Assembly: GCA_965200835.1 (NCBI GenBank) | Contig: OZ241390.1 | Coordinates: 558,001 to 622,000 of the forward strand | DNA: 64,000 nucleotides | Direction: 5' to 3' | From: JAPPFW01 sp965200835 | GTDB lineage: Bacteria > Actinomycetota > Acidimicrobiia > Spongiisociales > Spongiisociaceae | In this document: positions 27,608 through 36,637 of the stretch, in pieces | How the letters are laid out: every line of letters starts with the position of its first letter | Numbering within the stretch: the first letter of the stretch is position 1 | Program-made: the position numbers and the translations under genes | Notes under the pieces: model-generated | Told to the model about the DNA's origin: nothing | Database searches by the model: none | What the model saw: only the letters and a program-made list of their open reading frames with translations

Positions 27608-28092
27608 CTCTTTACCCGTTTCCTGGCCGACTTAGGTTGCTTCTTCCACTCGAATCTGGTCTTGGCGGCTCTAACCTCGCCGAAGGCTATCCGCCGCGCC
27701 ACACTATCCACCCTTACGACGAACCCATCCTGGTCGACGGACTCCAGCACACCCGCATGGCGCCGTGCGCCGTCCACCTCGGTGCGGGTCTTTACGATCA
27801 CATCCCGTCCGATCGACTTCGAATAGTGGAGCGGTCGCCGGAGGGCCCGTTCTAGCCCTGGAGAGGTGACTTCGAGCGAGTAGGGCCCGTGCAGGAGGTC
27901 CACCTCGTCGAGGCGGCGGGAAAGCGCTCGCGACAGGCCGGCCAGCCGGTCGACATCGACACCCCCGCGGTGGTCGACGGTCACCTTCACGACACGCGGG
28001 GCAGGGCCTGCTACTTGCAGGTCGTCGAGCTCTAGTCCTTCGGAGGCCACGTGCTGCTCGCAGATAGTCCAGAGCTGCTGTTCGATGCTCAC
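27604..28092 (-). CDS. rimP: Ribosome maturation factor RimP
   Basis: This 162-residue protein has ELDDLQVAGPAPRVVKVTVD, the RimP signature SRALSRRLDEVD followed by YSLEVTSPGLERALRRPLHY, and a C-terminal SH3-like domain. It assists 30S assembly. The GTG at 28092 follows GAGGGG; the frame is open further upstream but there it crosses the intrinsic terminator at 28201-28224. It heads the rimP-nusA-infB operon. Confidence 0.94.
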   Translation of the reverse strand: MSIEQQLWTICEQHVASEGLELDDLQVAGPAPRVVKVTVDHRGGVDVDRLAGLSRALSRRLDEVDLLHGPYSLEVTSPGLERALRRPLHYSKSIGRDVIVKTRTEVDGARRHAGVLESVDQDGFVVRVDSVARRIAFGEVRAAKTRFEWKKQPKSARKRVKR

Positions 28093-28200
28093 GCTACCGA
28101 CCCCTCGACCACGTGGCCGGCTCCGGGCGAGCACGCCCACGGCCGGTCCTCCGGGCCTGGGACCCGCGGCCAAAGGCCCCGGGTGGCCGGTTGTGAGCAT

Positions 28201-28224
28201 AAAAAAAGCGGGCTGGCCGCCCAC
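28201..28224 (-). terminator. Intrinsic terminator downstream of proS
   Basis: On the minus strand GTGGGC pairs with GCCCGC (one G-U) around loop GGCCA and is followed directly by seven T residues (28207-28201). This classical Rho-independent terminator separates proS from the rimP operon. The rest of the 28093-28335 gap shows no gene. Confidence 0.85.
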
Positions 28225-28335
28225 CTTGTACCACAAAGTCACGTCCTTCGAGTTTCGCCGGATTATAGCAATGCCCTGTGATGTGGAAGTGGGGAGTATC
28301 GGCCGCAGGATGTACGGCGTGCTCCGGAGGTCCGA

Positions 28336-30039
28336 TCAACCCCGGAGGATCAGCTCCACGGTCCTGGCCGCCGCCCTATCCAGATCCGGCTGCTCGTCCA
28401 CGCTCCCATCCCGGGATCGAAGCTCGACCCGTCCCGACTGGACGCTGCGAGGTCCGACGGTCAGCCGGTAGGGAATCCCGATCAGCTCCGCATCGGCAAA
28501 CTTGACGCCCGGGCGTTCGGAGCGATCATCGAGGATCACCTCGATGCCCGAGTCCATGAGCTCACCGTAGAGGCGCTCCCCCACTTGCCGGACGGCGGGA
28601 TGATCGGGGCGGAGCATGGTGATGACCGCACTGAAGGGCGCCACATTGGTCGGCCAGACGATTCCCCGCCGGTCGTGACTGCCCTCCACGATGGCGGCCA
28701 TCGCCCGGCCGACACCGATGCCGTACGATCCCATCACCAGGGGGGTGGGCCGGCCCGAGGGGTCGAGCACTGTGGCGCCCAATGCCTGGCTGTACTTGCG
28801 GCCGAGCTTGAAGATATGGCCGACTTCGATCACGGGCGAGACCGACAGGGTGCCAGCGGGGCAGCGGCCGCATGCCTCACCGTGCTGGACCGTCCGGAGA
28901 TCGAGCCATCGGTCCACCTCGATGTCCCGTTCCACCTCGACCCCCCGCAAGTGGTAGTCGTCCTCGTTAGCGCCGGTAACCATGTTCGATCGTCCGCGCA
29001 GGGCCGGATCAGCCATCACCGGCAGATCCACCCCCACCGCTCCCAAGCTTCCCGGGTGGGCGCCCAGTGCGGCAACTATCTCGTCCTTGGTGGCCGGGCG
29101 GACCGGATCGGTCACCGAGTCCATCAGCTTCTGGACCTCGAGATCGTGATCACCGCGCAGCGCCACCAGGGTGATCTGGTCACCCACCAGGTAGACGAGG
29201 GTCTTGATCTGACGTCGTGCCGAGGCGAACTCACCCACTCGGGTGAGGGCAGCAATGGTGTGAATGCCGGGAGTGGGGAACCGGGCCGGAGGGCCTGTCC
29301 AAGGCTCATCCACCACCTCATCCGCTCGTCCCGCCGCCCGCTCCAGGTTGGCCGCGTAGTCGCACCCGTCGCACATGGCTATCCGGTCCTCCCCGGTGGG
29401 TGAGGTGACTACGAACTCCACCGAGTCGCTCCCTCCCATGTTCCCCGACGAGGCTTCCACCTGGATGGCGCGCAGGCCCAGGTCACCGAAGATCCGATCG
29501 TAAGCTCCGCGATGGGCTTCGAACTGCACATCCAGGCCATCGGTATCCAGATCGAAGGAGTAGGAGTCCTTCATGACGAACTCGCGCACCCTGAGCAGGC
29601 CGGACCGGGGCCGTGCCTCGTCCCGGAACTTGGTCTGGAGGTGGTACCAGAGCTGGGGAAGGTCGCGGTAGGAGTTCATCTCAGCCGCGAGATGGGCAAA
29701 CACCTCCTCGTGGGTGAGTGCCAGGACCAGGTCGGCACCGCGGCGGTCCTCGAACTTGACCATGATGCCTTCCACGTCGTCCCACCGCCCGGTCCGTTTC
29801 CAGAGCTCGGCCGGATGGACCACCGGCGCCAGGAACTCCTGACCTCCGATGGCATCCATCTCCCGCCGGATGATGGTGGAGATCTTGGTGGCCACCCTCA
29901 TCCCGAGCGGCAGCAAGGTGTAGGAACCGGCCATCAGCTGGCGGATGTATCCCCCCCGCACCAGCAACCGGTGACTGGGAGCCACCGCATCCGCCGGGTC
30001 ATCCCGCAGGGTGGGTATGAAAACTCGGGACCAGCGCAC
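28336..30039 (-). CDS. proS: Prolyl-tRNA synthetase, bacterial type
   Basis: The 567-residue class II synthetase has motif 2 region FRDEARPRSGLLRVREFVMKD and motif 3 GSYGIGVGRAMAA. Between them lies an insertion (about residues 220-390) corresponding to the bacterial editing domain, and an anticodon-binding domain forms the C-terminus (GIPYRLTVGPRSVQSGRVEL). The GTG start at 30039 gives MRWSRVFIPTLRDDP; CTAGGAG lies upstream. It ends before a clear terminator. Confidence 0.96.
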   Translation of the reverse strand: MRWSRVFIPTLRDDPADAVAPSHRLLVRGGYIRQLMAGSYTLLPLGMRVATKISTIIRREMDAIGGQEFLAPVVHPAELWKRTGRWDDVEGIMVKFEDRRGADLVLALTHEEVFAHLAAEMNSYRDLPQLWYHLQTKFRDEARPRSGLLRVREFVMKDSYSFDLDTDGLDVQFEAHRGAYDRIFGDLGLRAIQVEASSGNMGGSDSVEFVVTSPTGEDRIAMCDGCDYAANLERAAGRADEVVDEPWTGPPARFPTPGIHTIAALTRVGEFASARRQIKTLVYLVGDQITLVALRGDHDLEVQKLMDSVTDPVRPATKDEIVAALGAHPGSLGAVGVDLPVMADPALRGRSNMVTGANEDDYHLRGVEVERDIEVDRWLDLRTVQHGEACGRCPAGTLSVSPVIEVGHIFKLGRKYSQALGATVLDPSGRPTPLVMGSYGIGVGRAMAAIVEGSHDRRGIVWPTNVAPFSAVITMLRPDHPAVRQVGERLYGELMDSGIEVILDDRSERPGVKFADAELIGIPYRLTVGPRSVQSGRVELRSRDGSVDEQPDLDRAAARTVELILRG

Positions 30040-30129
30040 GCGAACTCCTAGCAGGACTGGCAGTCAGGATAGAGCAAAGAAGCCGGTTGCTTCACCTGAG
30101 CGCCCAGCCGGACCCCCCGAAGGAGCCGA

Positions 30130-31341
30130 TCAACCGTTCCGGGCAGCCACCTTCGCCACGGCCGCCCGTCGCACCGCCGCCTGATTGGCATCACCCCGGA
30201 TCTCCAGCAACAATCGCCGGTCACGAGCGGCCGCCCCCACCGCCCGCCGATCAGCCGCGGCCAACCGAGCCTCCGATCCTTCCTCCACCAGCCGCCGAGC
30301 CTCGTCGAGCAAGGCCTCGACCATCTCCGCCTCCGGAACCACCCGAACCACCTTGCCCTTGATGAACAGGTGCCCCCGACCGCGCCCGGCGGCTATCCCG
30401 ATGTCAGCCTCTCGGGCCTCGCCCGGGCCGTTCACCACACAACCCATCACCGCCACCTGGATGGGCAGGCTGGCCTCCTCCAACTTCTCCTGAGCCTCCT
30501 GCGCAACGGCCAGCACATCCACCTCGGCCCGCCCGCAACTCGGACACGCGATCAGATCCAGCCCGGTACGGTCTCGCAAGTCCAGGTATTCGAGGAGTTG
30601 CCTGCCCGCCTTGGCCTCCTCCACCGGGTCGGCAGTCAGCGAGAAACGGATGGTGTCGCCGATGCCTTCCAGTAGCAAGGTGGCGATACCAGCCACCGAC
30701 TTGATCAAGCCCCCCGGTGGCGGCCCGGCCTCGGTCACGCCCAGATGGAGCGGATAGTCGAGCGTGTCGGCCAGCAGCCGGTAGGACTCCACCATCGAGG
30801 GCACGTGCGAGTGCTTGACCGAGATCTTGATGTCGTCGAAGTCCTCCTCGGCCAGGTACTCGATCTCCTTCAGCCCCGAGGCCACCAGGGCTTCGGGGGT
30901 GGCTGAACCGAAACGAGCCATGAGGGTCCGGTCGAGGCTTCCGGCGTTCACGCCCACCCTGATCGGGATCCTGCGATCCTTGGCCTCTCGAGCAACCGCC
31001 CGGATCTGGTGCGGCTTACGGATGTTGCCCGGATTGAGCCGCAGACCCTGGACCCCTGCTTCGAGGGCGGCCAAGGCGAGCCGATATTGGTAGTGGATAT
31101 CAGCGATGATCGGAACCGGCGAGCGCGGCACGATCTCGGCCAGTCCCTCGGCGGCTGCCACGTCGTTGCAGGTGATGCGCACGATATCCGCACCCGAGCC
31201 CGCCAGGGCGTACACCTGGGCAAGCGTGCCATCTACATCCGCCGTCTTGGTGGTGGTCATCGACTGGACCGACACTGGCGCCCCGCCACCCACCGGTACG
31301 CGCCCGACCCGGATCTGCCGGGTCCTGTCCCTATGGTTCAT
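30130..31341 (-). CDS. ispG: 4-hydroxy-3-methylbut-2-enyl diphosphate synthase
   Basis: A 403-residue Fe-S enzyme (GcpE) of the non-mevalonate isoprenoid pathway. It has VSVQSMTTTKTADVDGTLAQ, RLNPGNI, VNAGSLDR and the cluster ligands CPSCGR and, later, MGCVVNGPGEA. Together with dxr upstream in this block it shows that isoprenoids are made by the MEP route. A C-terminal extension of about 50 basic and alanine-rich residues follows the usual end. Confidence 0.96.
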   Translation of the reverse strand: MNHRDRTRQIRVGRVPVGGGAPVSVQSMTTTKTADVDGTLAQVYALAGSGADIVRITCNDVAAAEGLAEIVPRSPVPIIADIHYQYRLALAALEAGVQGLRLNPGNIRKPHQIRAVAREAKDRRIPIRVGVNAGSLDRTLMARFGSATPEALVASGLKEIEYLAEEDFDDIKISVKHSHVPSMVESYRLLADTLDYPLHLGVTEAGPPPGGLIKSVAGIATLLLEGIGDTIRFSLTADPVEEAKAGRQLLEYLDLRDRTGLDLIACPSCGRAEVDVLAVAQEAQEKLEEASLPIQVAVMGCVVNGPGEAREADIGIAAGRGRGHLFIKGKVVRVVPEAEMVEALLDEARRLVEEGSEARLAAADRRAVGAAARDRRLLLEIRGDANQAAVRRAAVAKVAARNG

Positions 31342-31519
31342 CGGTCCCCTACGAGTTTCACAGCCCGCAGGTTAGTTCTGGACGGCGATCGATGAGCGGA
31401 TACCCATGGGGAGGGTGGACCTGCCACCAGCCTGGAGCAGGGCCGCAAGGTACCTTTGCTCTGTCGACACCAACGCACCGACGACTTCGGGGGGTGTGGG
31501 GAGGAAGTCAGCACCTGGC

Positions 31520-32152
31520 TCAAGCTGAACGTGGTGGCCGTTGGGCTCGGGTTCGGCGACCGCCCCCTCGGGTTGTGCCTCTCCAGACCCACCAGGCTGC
31601 TAGCGCGGTACCCACCAGGTTGGCTATCAGGTCCTGCATGCTGTTGACATAGCCACCCACCCTGGCACTCGGATTGACCAGGGTGACCAGATACTCACCC
31701 ATCTCGATCCAGGCACCGATCGCGTTGCCGCCGAGGATGATCACCACGACAGCCTGCGCGCCACCTTCCGCGGCCAGCATCCGGCGAGTGGCCTCCCAGA
31801 CAGCCAACCCTGCCGCCCCCAGACCGACGGCGTGGACCAGGTGGTCGTAGCGCACGTACCCCCAGGCCTGTTCGTAGAGGAGGACTCCGTCGAAATCCAC
31901 GTTCCCTCCTGCCATGTGACAGAATCCGACGATGCAGAGCAACACCAGCACGTGGTTGGAGAAGCGAACCCGGTAGTCGACGTACGTGACCAGGCAAGCC
32001 ATCGAGATCATCCAGGCCAGATAGGCGTACACCTGACTGTTACCCGTCCCCAGGCCGTAGACCGTCCATGCCACCACGTAAAGAGCCGTCACCCCAGCTA
32101 GCCAGGGGTGCCGTCTGGCTTCGGAAGAGACCAATGTCCCGATCCTGCTCAT
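31520..32152 (-). CDS. DUF2238-like integral membrane protein
   Basis: A 210-residue protein of about six transmembrane helices. Polar motifs at helix ends, YDHLVHAVGLGAAGLAVWE, GAWIEMGEY and YVNSMQDLIANLVGTALAAW, match the DUF2238/YjdF layout (conserved His, Glu and NxxQD). Function is unknown. It lies between ispG and the M50 protease. The 178-bp gap to ispG contains nothing I recognise. Confidence 0.7.
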   Translation of the reverse strand: MSRIGTLVSSEARRHPWLAGVTALYVVAWTVYGLGTGNSQVYAYLAWMISMACLVTYVDYRVRFSNHVLVLLCIVGFCHMAGGNVDFDGVLLYEQAWGYVRYDHLVHAVGLGAAGLAVWEATRRMLAAEGGAQAVVVIILGGNAIGAWIEMGEYLVTLVNPSARVGGYVNSMQDLIANLVGTALAAWWVWRGTTRGGGRRTRAQRPPRSA

Positions 32153-32195
32153 CGTGTTCCTCCTCGCCGCTGGTGAATTACCTGGGTGACGACCT

Positions 32196-33305
32196 TCACA
32201 AGGTGAGCGGGTTGACGATGTCCAACACTATCGCCACCAGGCCCAGAAACACCATCAGCATCACCACAGCCACCGCAATGGGAATGAGGCGCCGCATATC
32301 GACCGACCGGCCGGTCACCTTTTCGTAGAGGGCCACCGCGAAGTGCCCGCCGTCCAGGGGATAGAGCGGGAGGCTATTGAAGATAGCCAGCGTCACATTG
32401 ACCACCGCCAGCAGGAAAATCAGGTTGCCGACACCCACCTGTGAGACCTGGGTTCCGATCTGTACCAGACCGATCGGGCTGACGGGGCGGATCTCCTCGG
32501 ACACATCGCTCCGGCCCACGAGCGCGCCACCCAACTCCAGCAGGGAGTCCGGTTGCAGAATCCGGCCGATGGCGTCGAGGGTCCCGGTCACAATGGACCA
32601 CTCGACGGTGGCCGCTAGGCCGGCTGCTTGGAATAGACCGACCGGTGCCCGCCGGGAGCCGGGCGATACCCCGAGGAAACCGACCGCCTCTCCGGTGACC
32701 GGATGGGACGAGCCCAGGGTGGCGGTGACCGTCTGCGGGCTTCCCTGGCGGACCAGGTCGATCCTGACCGACTTGCCCGGCCTGGCCATGATGACCTCCA
32801 CGGCGTGATCCCAGTCGGCCAGCTCCACCCCGTCGATGGCCACCAGAGCGTCACCTTCCCGCAAGCCGGCTTCCGCCGCCGGGGACGGAATCCCTTCGGT
32901 GATCTCCAGGCTGACCCTCGCCAGCGTGGTGGTCGCCTCGGCAATGCCGGAGAACCAGAACAGCCCGAACAGCAGCAGGAAGGCCAGCACCATGTTCAGG
33001 ACCACACCCGACAGCACCACCACCGACTTCTTCCACAGCATCTGCTCCCGGTAGGTGCGGCCCAGGTCCTGCGGATCGACCTTCTCCCGATCGTTCATCC
33101 CAGCAATCCGGACATAGCCGCCGAGGGGCAGCGCCTTGATCCCGAACTCCGTCTCACCCCGGCGGAAGGACCAGATACGCGGACCGAATCCCAGGAAGAA
33201 CTCAGTGGCTTTCATGCCGGTGGCTCGAGCCGCCAGAAAGTGGCCCGCTTCATGTATCAGGATGAAGACCGAGATGGCCAACACCATCAGAATCCCACCG
33301 AGCAT
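32196..33305 (-). CDS. rseP: Site-2 (M50) zinc metalloprotease RseP-like
   Basis: The 369-residue intramembrane protease has the zinc motif ILIHEAGHFLAAR in the first helix, a PDZ domain (PSPAAEAGLREGDALVAIDGV, about residues 140-215) and the second active-site motif NSLPLYPLDGGHF. Such enzymes cut anti-sigma factors and other membrane proteins. The ATG at 33305 follows AAGGAGGGG. In related genomes dxr normally precedes this gene directly; here about 3.3 kb of plus-strand DNA intervenes. Confidence 0.93.
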   Translation of the reverse strand: MLGGILMVLAISVFILIHEAGHFLAARATGMKATEFFLGFGPRIWSFRRGETEFGIKALPLGGYVRIAGMNDREKVDPQDLGRTYREQMLWKKSVVVLSGVVLNMVLAFLLLFGLFWFSGIAEATTTLARVSLEITEGIPSPAAEAGLREGDALVAIDGVELADWDHAVEVIMARPGKSVRIDLVRQGSPQTVTATLGSSHPVTGEAVGFLGVSPGSRRAPVGLFQAAGLAATVEWSIVTGTLDAIGRILQPDSLLELGGALVGRSDVSEEIRPVSPIGLVQIGTQVSQVGVGNLIFLLAVVNVTLAIFNSLPLYPLDGGHFAVALYEKVTGRSVDMRRLIPIAVAVVMLMVFLGLVAIVLDIVNPLTL

Positions 33306-33479
33306 CGCCCCTCCTTGCTACTCCGAGGCTCGGACCTGGGGAATGCGACAGGTCCTGGCTGGGACCTACCCAGTATTGCCGACTCAGCCGTCAAGACACA
33401 CTGCGCCGTGGGAGTGGCCCAGGATTATCCGGGCATGCCACGGTTTCTCCCCACCGGTGGGGAGGATCAGCTCGGCTCA

Positions 33480-33738
33480 GCCGAGGCGGGGAGGATGGAG
33501 AGGCAATGGCGCCCTCGAGCACCCGATCGAGGTGGTGGGCGGTGCAACGCGGTTGATGCAGCCCCAACATGCCTATCACGTCCTCGAGGTGATGCTGGCC
33601 GTGGATGAGTCAACGCGGTCCACAAGAGCGCAGGGCGTGAATAGCACCTTCGATCCGCTGCCCCACGATCCTGAATCGATCCCGTTGCACAGCACCATCC
33701 CCACCCACGACCACCGCATCCTCCGCGGCGAGGAGTGA
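33480..33738 (+). pseudogene. C-terminal remnant resembling a Gfo/Idh/MocA oxidoreductase
   Basis: The frame encodes EVVGGATRLMQPQHAYHVLEVMLAVDESTRS and then VNSTFDPLPHDPES before TGA. The pattern (HAYHVLEVMLAxxES followed by VTSTF) is like the last 60 residues of Gfo/Idh/MocA-family dehydrogenases. No start or NAD-binding domain precedes it; the sequence upstream belongs to the M50 gene's 5' side. From 33739 to 34196 (about 460 bp) I see no gene. Confidence 0.4.
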
Positions 33739-34196
33739 CCGGATGGGACCCGAGCGGGCCCGGATCATGAGCCGGAGACCATCTCCCCGGCCGCTGTTCC
33801 AGCGAGCAACAGCCCTAGCTTACGATCAAGCAACCTCCACCTGTGGGGAGATCCCTAGTCCGGCTATGTGGGCGACCGGATCTACGTCTCGTCGGATCTG
33901 ATCCACCTAATCGAGTTCTCGCTAGCCGGAAGCTGTGGTCCACAAGCGGGTGTAATCGGCGCCGGCCTTAGCCTCCTCGCCCGGCTGGAAAAGTGCGACC
34001 TGGAATAGTCCGGGCACCAACTCGAAGTGGTCGACCGGCTCAGCAAGAGGACCAAGGGCACCAGATTAACACCCGTTCTCGCTCACCAGATCGGTCCATA
34101 ACACCCGGACAACTCCGGTTCTGCCCGAGTAGGCTTGACAGCGGCTGAACATGGTCCGGCCTTCCAAATACCTTGTCGCGAGGAGGGAAGGTAGCC

Positions 34197-36539
34197 ATGG
34201 TTGACCTGAAGCTGAACAGATTCTCCCGGTTGAAGGCGGGGGTCGCCCAGGTGATGCTCGCCGTGGCCATGATCATGACTCTGGTCGTTCCGGCCGGCGC
34301 TCAGACCACCCCGGGAGTGCCGGGTGCGCCAGTTGTGACCCTGACACCGTTCCCGACTTACGTTCAGGTGTCTTGGGTTACGGAGGTGGACGGCGGGGCG
34401 CCCATCTTTGGGTTCGTACTGCGCCACCGCCAGTCAGGGACCCAGGATTGGACAACCGTCTCGTTCAGCTACAGAGAAAGCATCAATGTCGGATACCTGA
34501 CACAGGGTCTGGATTACGACTTCCAGGTCAGAGCCACAAACGAAGTCGGCGAGGGGCCCTGGTCGACCTTGAAGACGGTTACCGTGGGCCCACGGCCACC
34601 GGGTACACCCACCCTGTGGCTGACGCCGGGCAACAAGCAGATCGAGGTGGGATGGAGTCATCCGGACGACAACGGTGGATCGGTCATCACGGAGTACCAG
34701 ATACATTACCGCGAGGCAGGTTCTTCGGATTCGACGATCGCCTACGTCTATTGCGAGGTAAATGACCCTGAGGATCCACCCCAGCCGAACTGTCCCCCAC
34801 CCACAACTAAGACCCTGGCACTTACCAACGGCCAGGAGTACCAGTTCAAGATCCGTGCTAAGAACGCCGGTGGCGAAGGCGCCCTGTCTGTGTCCTGGTT
34901 GAACGGGACGCCGGCGGCGACCGCGGTCGCGCCATCTCTGCCCCGTGACCCGATGGTGACACCAGGCGACGAACAGATCCTGGTCGAGTGGGTTCGTCCC
35001 GGGAACGATGGCGGTAATCCGACCCTCAACTACCAGGTCCGGTTCAAGGAGGTGGGGGGCAGCTGGGCTACCGACACCATCACTGGACATGCAGAGAGCT
35101 ACACAATTACGTCACTGACCAACGGCACCACCTATGAAGTGGAGGTCCAGGCCTTTGGCGGGCCAGTGAGCGGCTGGACCAACACTTTGAGGGCAACTCC
35201 GAACATCATCCCGACATCCGGCAGGCTCGTCCACGACCTGCCGATCGAGGACAACGGCGACGTGGCGACCGTGGCCATCGACGAAGGCAGCATGTCGACT
35301 TACACCCTCCGGCTTGCCGAGCAACCGAGTGCCCCGGTGTGGGTGACGGTCACCTCTAGCCATCCCGACTCTGTCGAGGTGGTCAACTCTCCGCTGGTCT
35401 TCAGCCGGTCGAACTACATGACCCCGCAGACGGTCTCGTTCGATGCCATCCTGGATGCCAACACCGTCGACGAGCAGGTAACGCTCAGCCACACCGCGGA
35501 AAGCGGTGGGTATGGCGACGAGTCGTTCACGGTGCCGGTTTCGGTCACCGACACGGCGACCGTCCCCGGTGCGCCCGGCATGCCGAATCTGACGCCGGGT
35601 GACCAGCAGATCGACGTGTCGTGGACTGCGCCGTCGTCGGACGGTGGCCAGGCGATAACGGATTACCAGGTGGAGTACAAGCTCACATCCGAATCCGAGT
35701 TCCAGGATGCTGGCTACGACCGTGGCACGGAAACCATGTTCACCATCGGTGGGCTCATGAACGGGGAGAGCTACCAGGTCCGGGTACGCGCCATGAACTC
35801 GCTCGGTTACGGCGACTGGTCGCCGGTGGCGTCCACCGCGGCAGCGTCCGCGCCGGGCAAGCCGGTGGTGTCCCTGACATCGGGCAACACGACCATCACG
35901 GCCACCTGGCCCGCACCAGCCAACAACGGGGCGGACATCAGCGACTATGACGTGCAGTACCGCGCGTCGGGGGCTTCGGGCTGGACCACCCTGACGCACG
36001 ACGGTACGGGCCGCACCGCCAGGATCACCGGCTTGAACACGGGCACGACCTACGAGGTCCAGGTCCGGGCAACCAACTCAGCCGGTATTGGCGAATGGTC
36101 GGACGTCGTGTCGATCAGAACCAACACCCCGGCGCCGGTGTCGACCGGCACGAGACCGGTTTCGCCGCCCCCTCTTAGGGACTACTTCACCGACGATGAA
36201 GGCAGCGTGCATGAGAACAACATCAATCTGATCGCCCGGCAGGGCATCACGGTGGGATGCGACCCCGCCACGCCTACTCTGTATTGCCCCGATGGTGAGG
36301 TAACCCGGGCTCAGATGGCGGCGTTCCTGGTGCGTGCGATGGGATCCACTCCGTTCCTCACCGGAACGGGAGGCTTCAGTGACGTGGCTAATGACGCCTG
36401 GTACGCCGGTTTCGTCGCCCGACTCGCCCGGTTGGGTGTGGCGGCCGGGTTCGGAGACGGGACCTTCCGGCCTGATGATCCGGTCACCCGAGCACAGATG
36501 GCCACCTTCCTGTCGACCGCCCTGAACCTGGCTTCCTAG
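34197..36539 (+). CDS. Secreted multidomain fibronectin type III / SLH surface protein
   Basis: This 780-residue protein has a signal peptide ending near AGAQ (residue 39) and three Fn3 domains (to about residue 340; repeated motifs VSW, NGTTYEVEVQA). These are followed by a beta-sandwich segment (about 342-455; STYTLRLAEQPSAPVWVTVTS), two more Fn3 domains (to about 645), and at the C-terminus two SLH units (EVTRAQMAAFLVRAM; PVTRAQMATFLSTAL). SLH would anchor it to the envelope, with Fn3 domains mediating adhesion or acting as spacers. ATG 34197 is preferred to an upstream TTG because GGAGGGAAGG lies just before it. It is inserted against the direction of the surrounding operon. Confidence 0.85.
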   Translation: MVDLKLNRFSRLKAGVAQVMLAVAMIMTLVVPAGAQTTPGVPGAPVVTLTPFPTYVQVSWVTEVDGGAPIFGFVLRHRQSGTQDWTTVSFSYRESINVGYLTQGLDYDFQVRATNEVGEGPWSTLKTVTVGPRPPGTPTLWLTPGNKQIEVGWSHPDDNGGSVITEYQIHYREAGSSDSTIAYVYCEVNDPEDPPQPNCPPPTTKTLALTNGQEYQFKIRAKNAGGEGALSVSWLNGTPAATAVAPSLPRDPMVTPGDEQILVEWVRPGNDGGNPTLNYQVRFKEVGGSWATDTITGHAESYTITSLTNGTTYEVEVQAFGGPVSGWTNTLRATPNIIPTSGRLVHDLPIEDNGDVATVAIDEGSMSTYTLRLAEQPSAPVWVTVTSSHPDSVEVVNSPLVFSRSNYMTPQTVSFDAILDANTVDEQVTLSHTAESGGYGDESFTVPVSVTDTATVPGAPGMPNLTPGDQQIDVSWTAPSSDGGQAITDYQVEYKLTSESEFQDAGYDRGTETMFTIGGLMNGESYQVRVRAMNSLGYGDWSPVASTAAASAPGKPVVSLTSGNTTITATWPAPANNGADISDYDVQYRASGASGWTTLTHDGTGRTARITGLNTGTTYEVQVRATNSAGIGEWSDVVSIRTNTPAPVSTGTRPVSPPPLRDYFTDDEGSVHENNINLIARQGITVGCDPATPTLYCPDGEVTRAQMAAFLVRAMGSTPFLTGTGGFSDVANDAWYAGFVARLARLGVAAGFGDGTFRPDDPVTRAQMATFLSTALNLAS

Positions 36540-36572
36540 CCGGTAGCCCCTAAGGAGGTCCATCGACCGAGT

Positions 36573-36621
36573 TTCGAGGGCCTGTCCAGTGAGTCGTGAA
36601 CTCGCAGGACAGGCCCTCGAA
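36573..36621. terminator. Bidirectional terminator between converging surface-protein gene and dxr
   Basis: A perfect 15-bp inverted repeat (36573-36587 with 36607-36621; TTCGAGGGCCTGTCC and complement) has a 19-base loop. It sits 33 bp after the Fn3/SLH stop and 16 bp after the dxr stop on the other strand, an ideal place to end both transcripts. Confidence 0.75.
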
Positions 36622-36637
36622 TGTTTGGGTAGGACCT

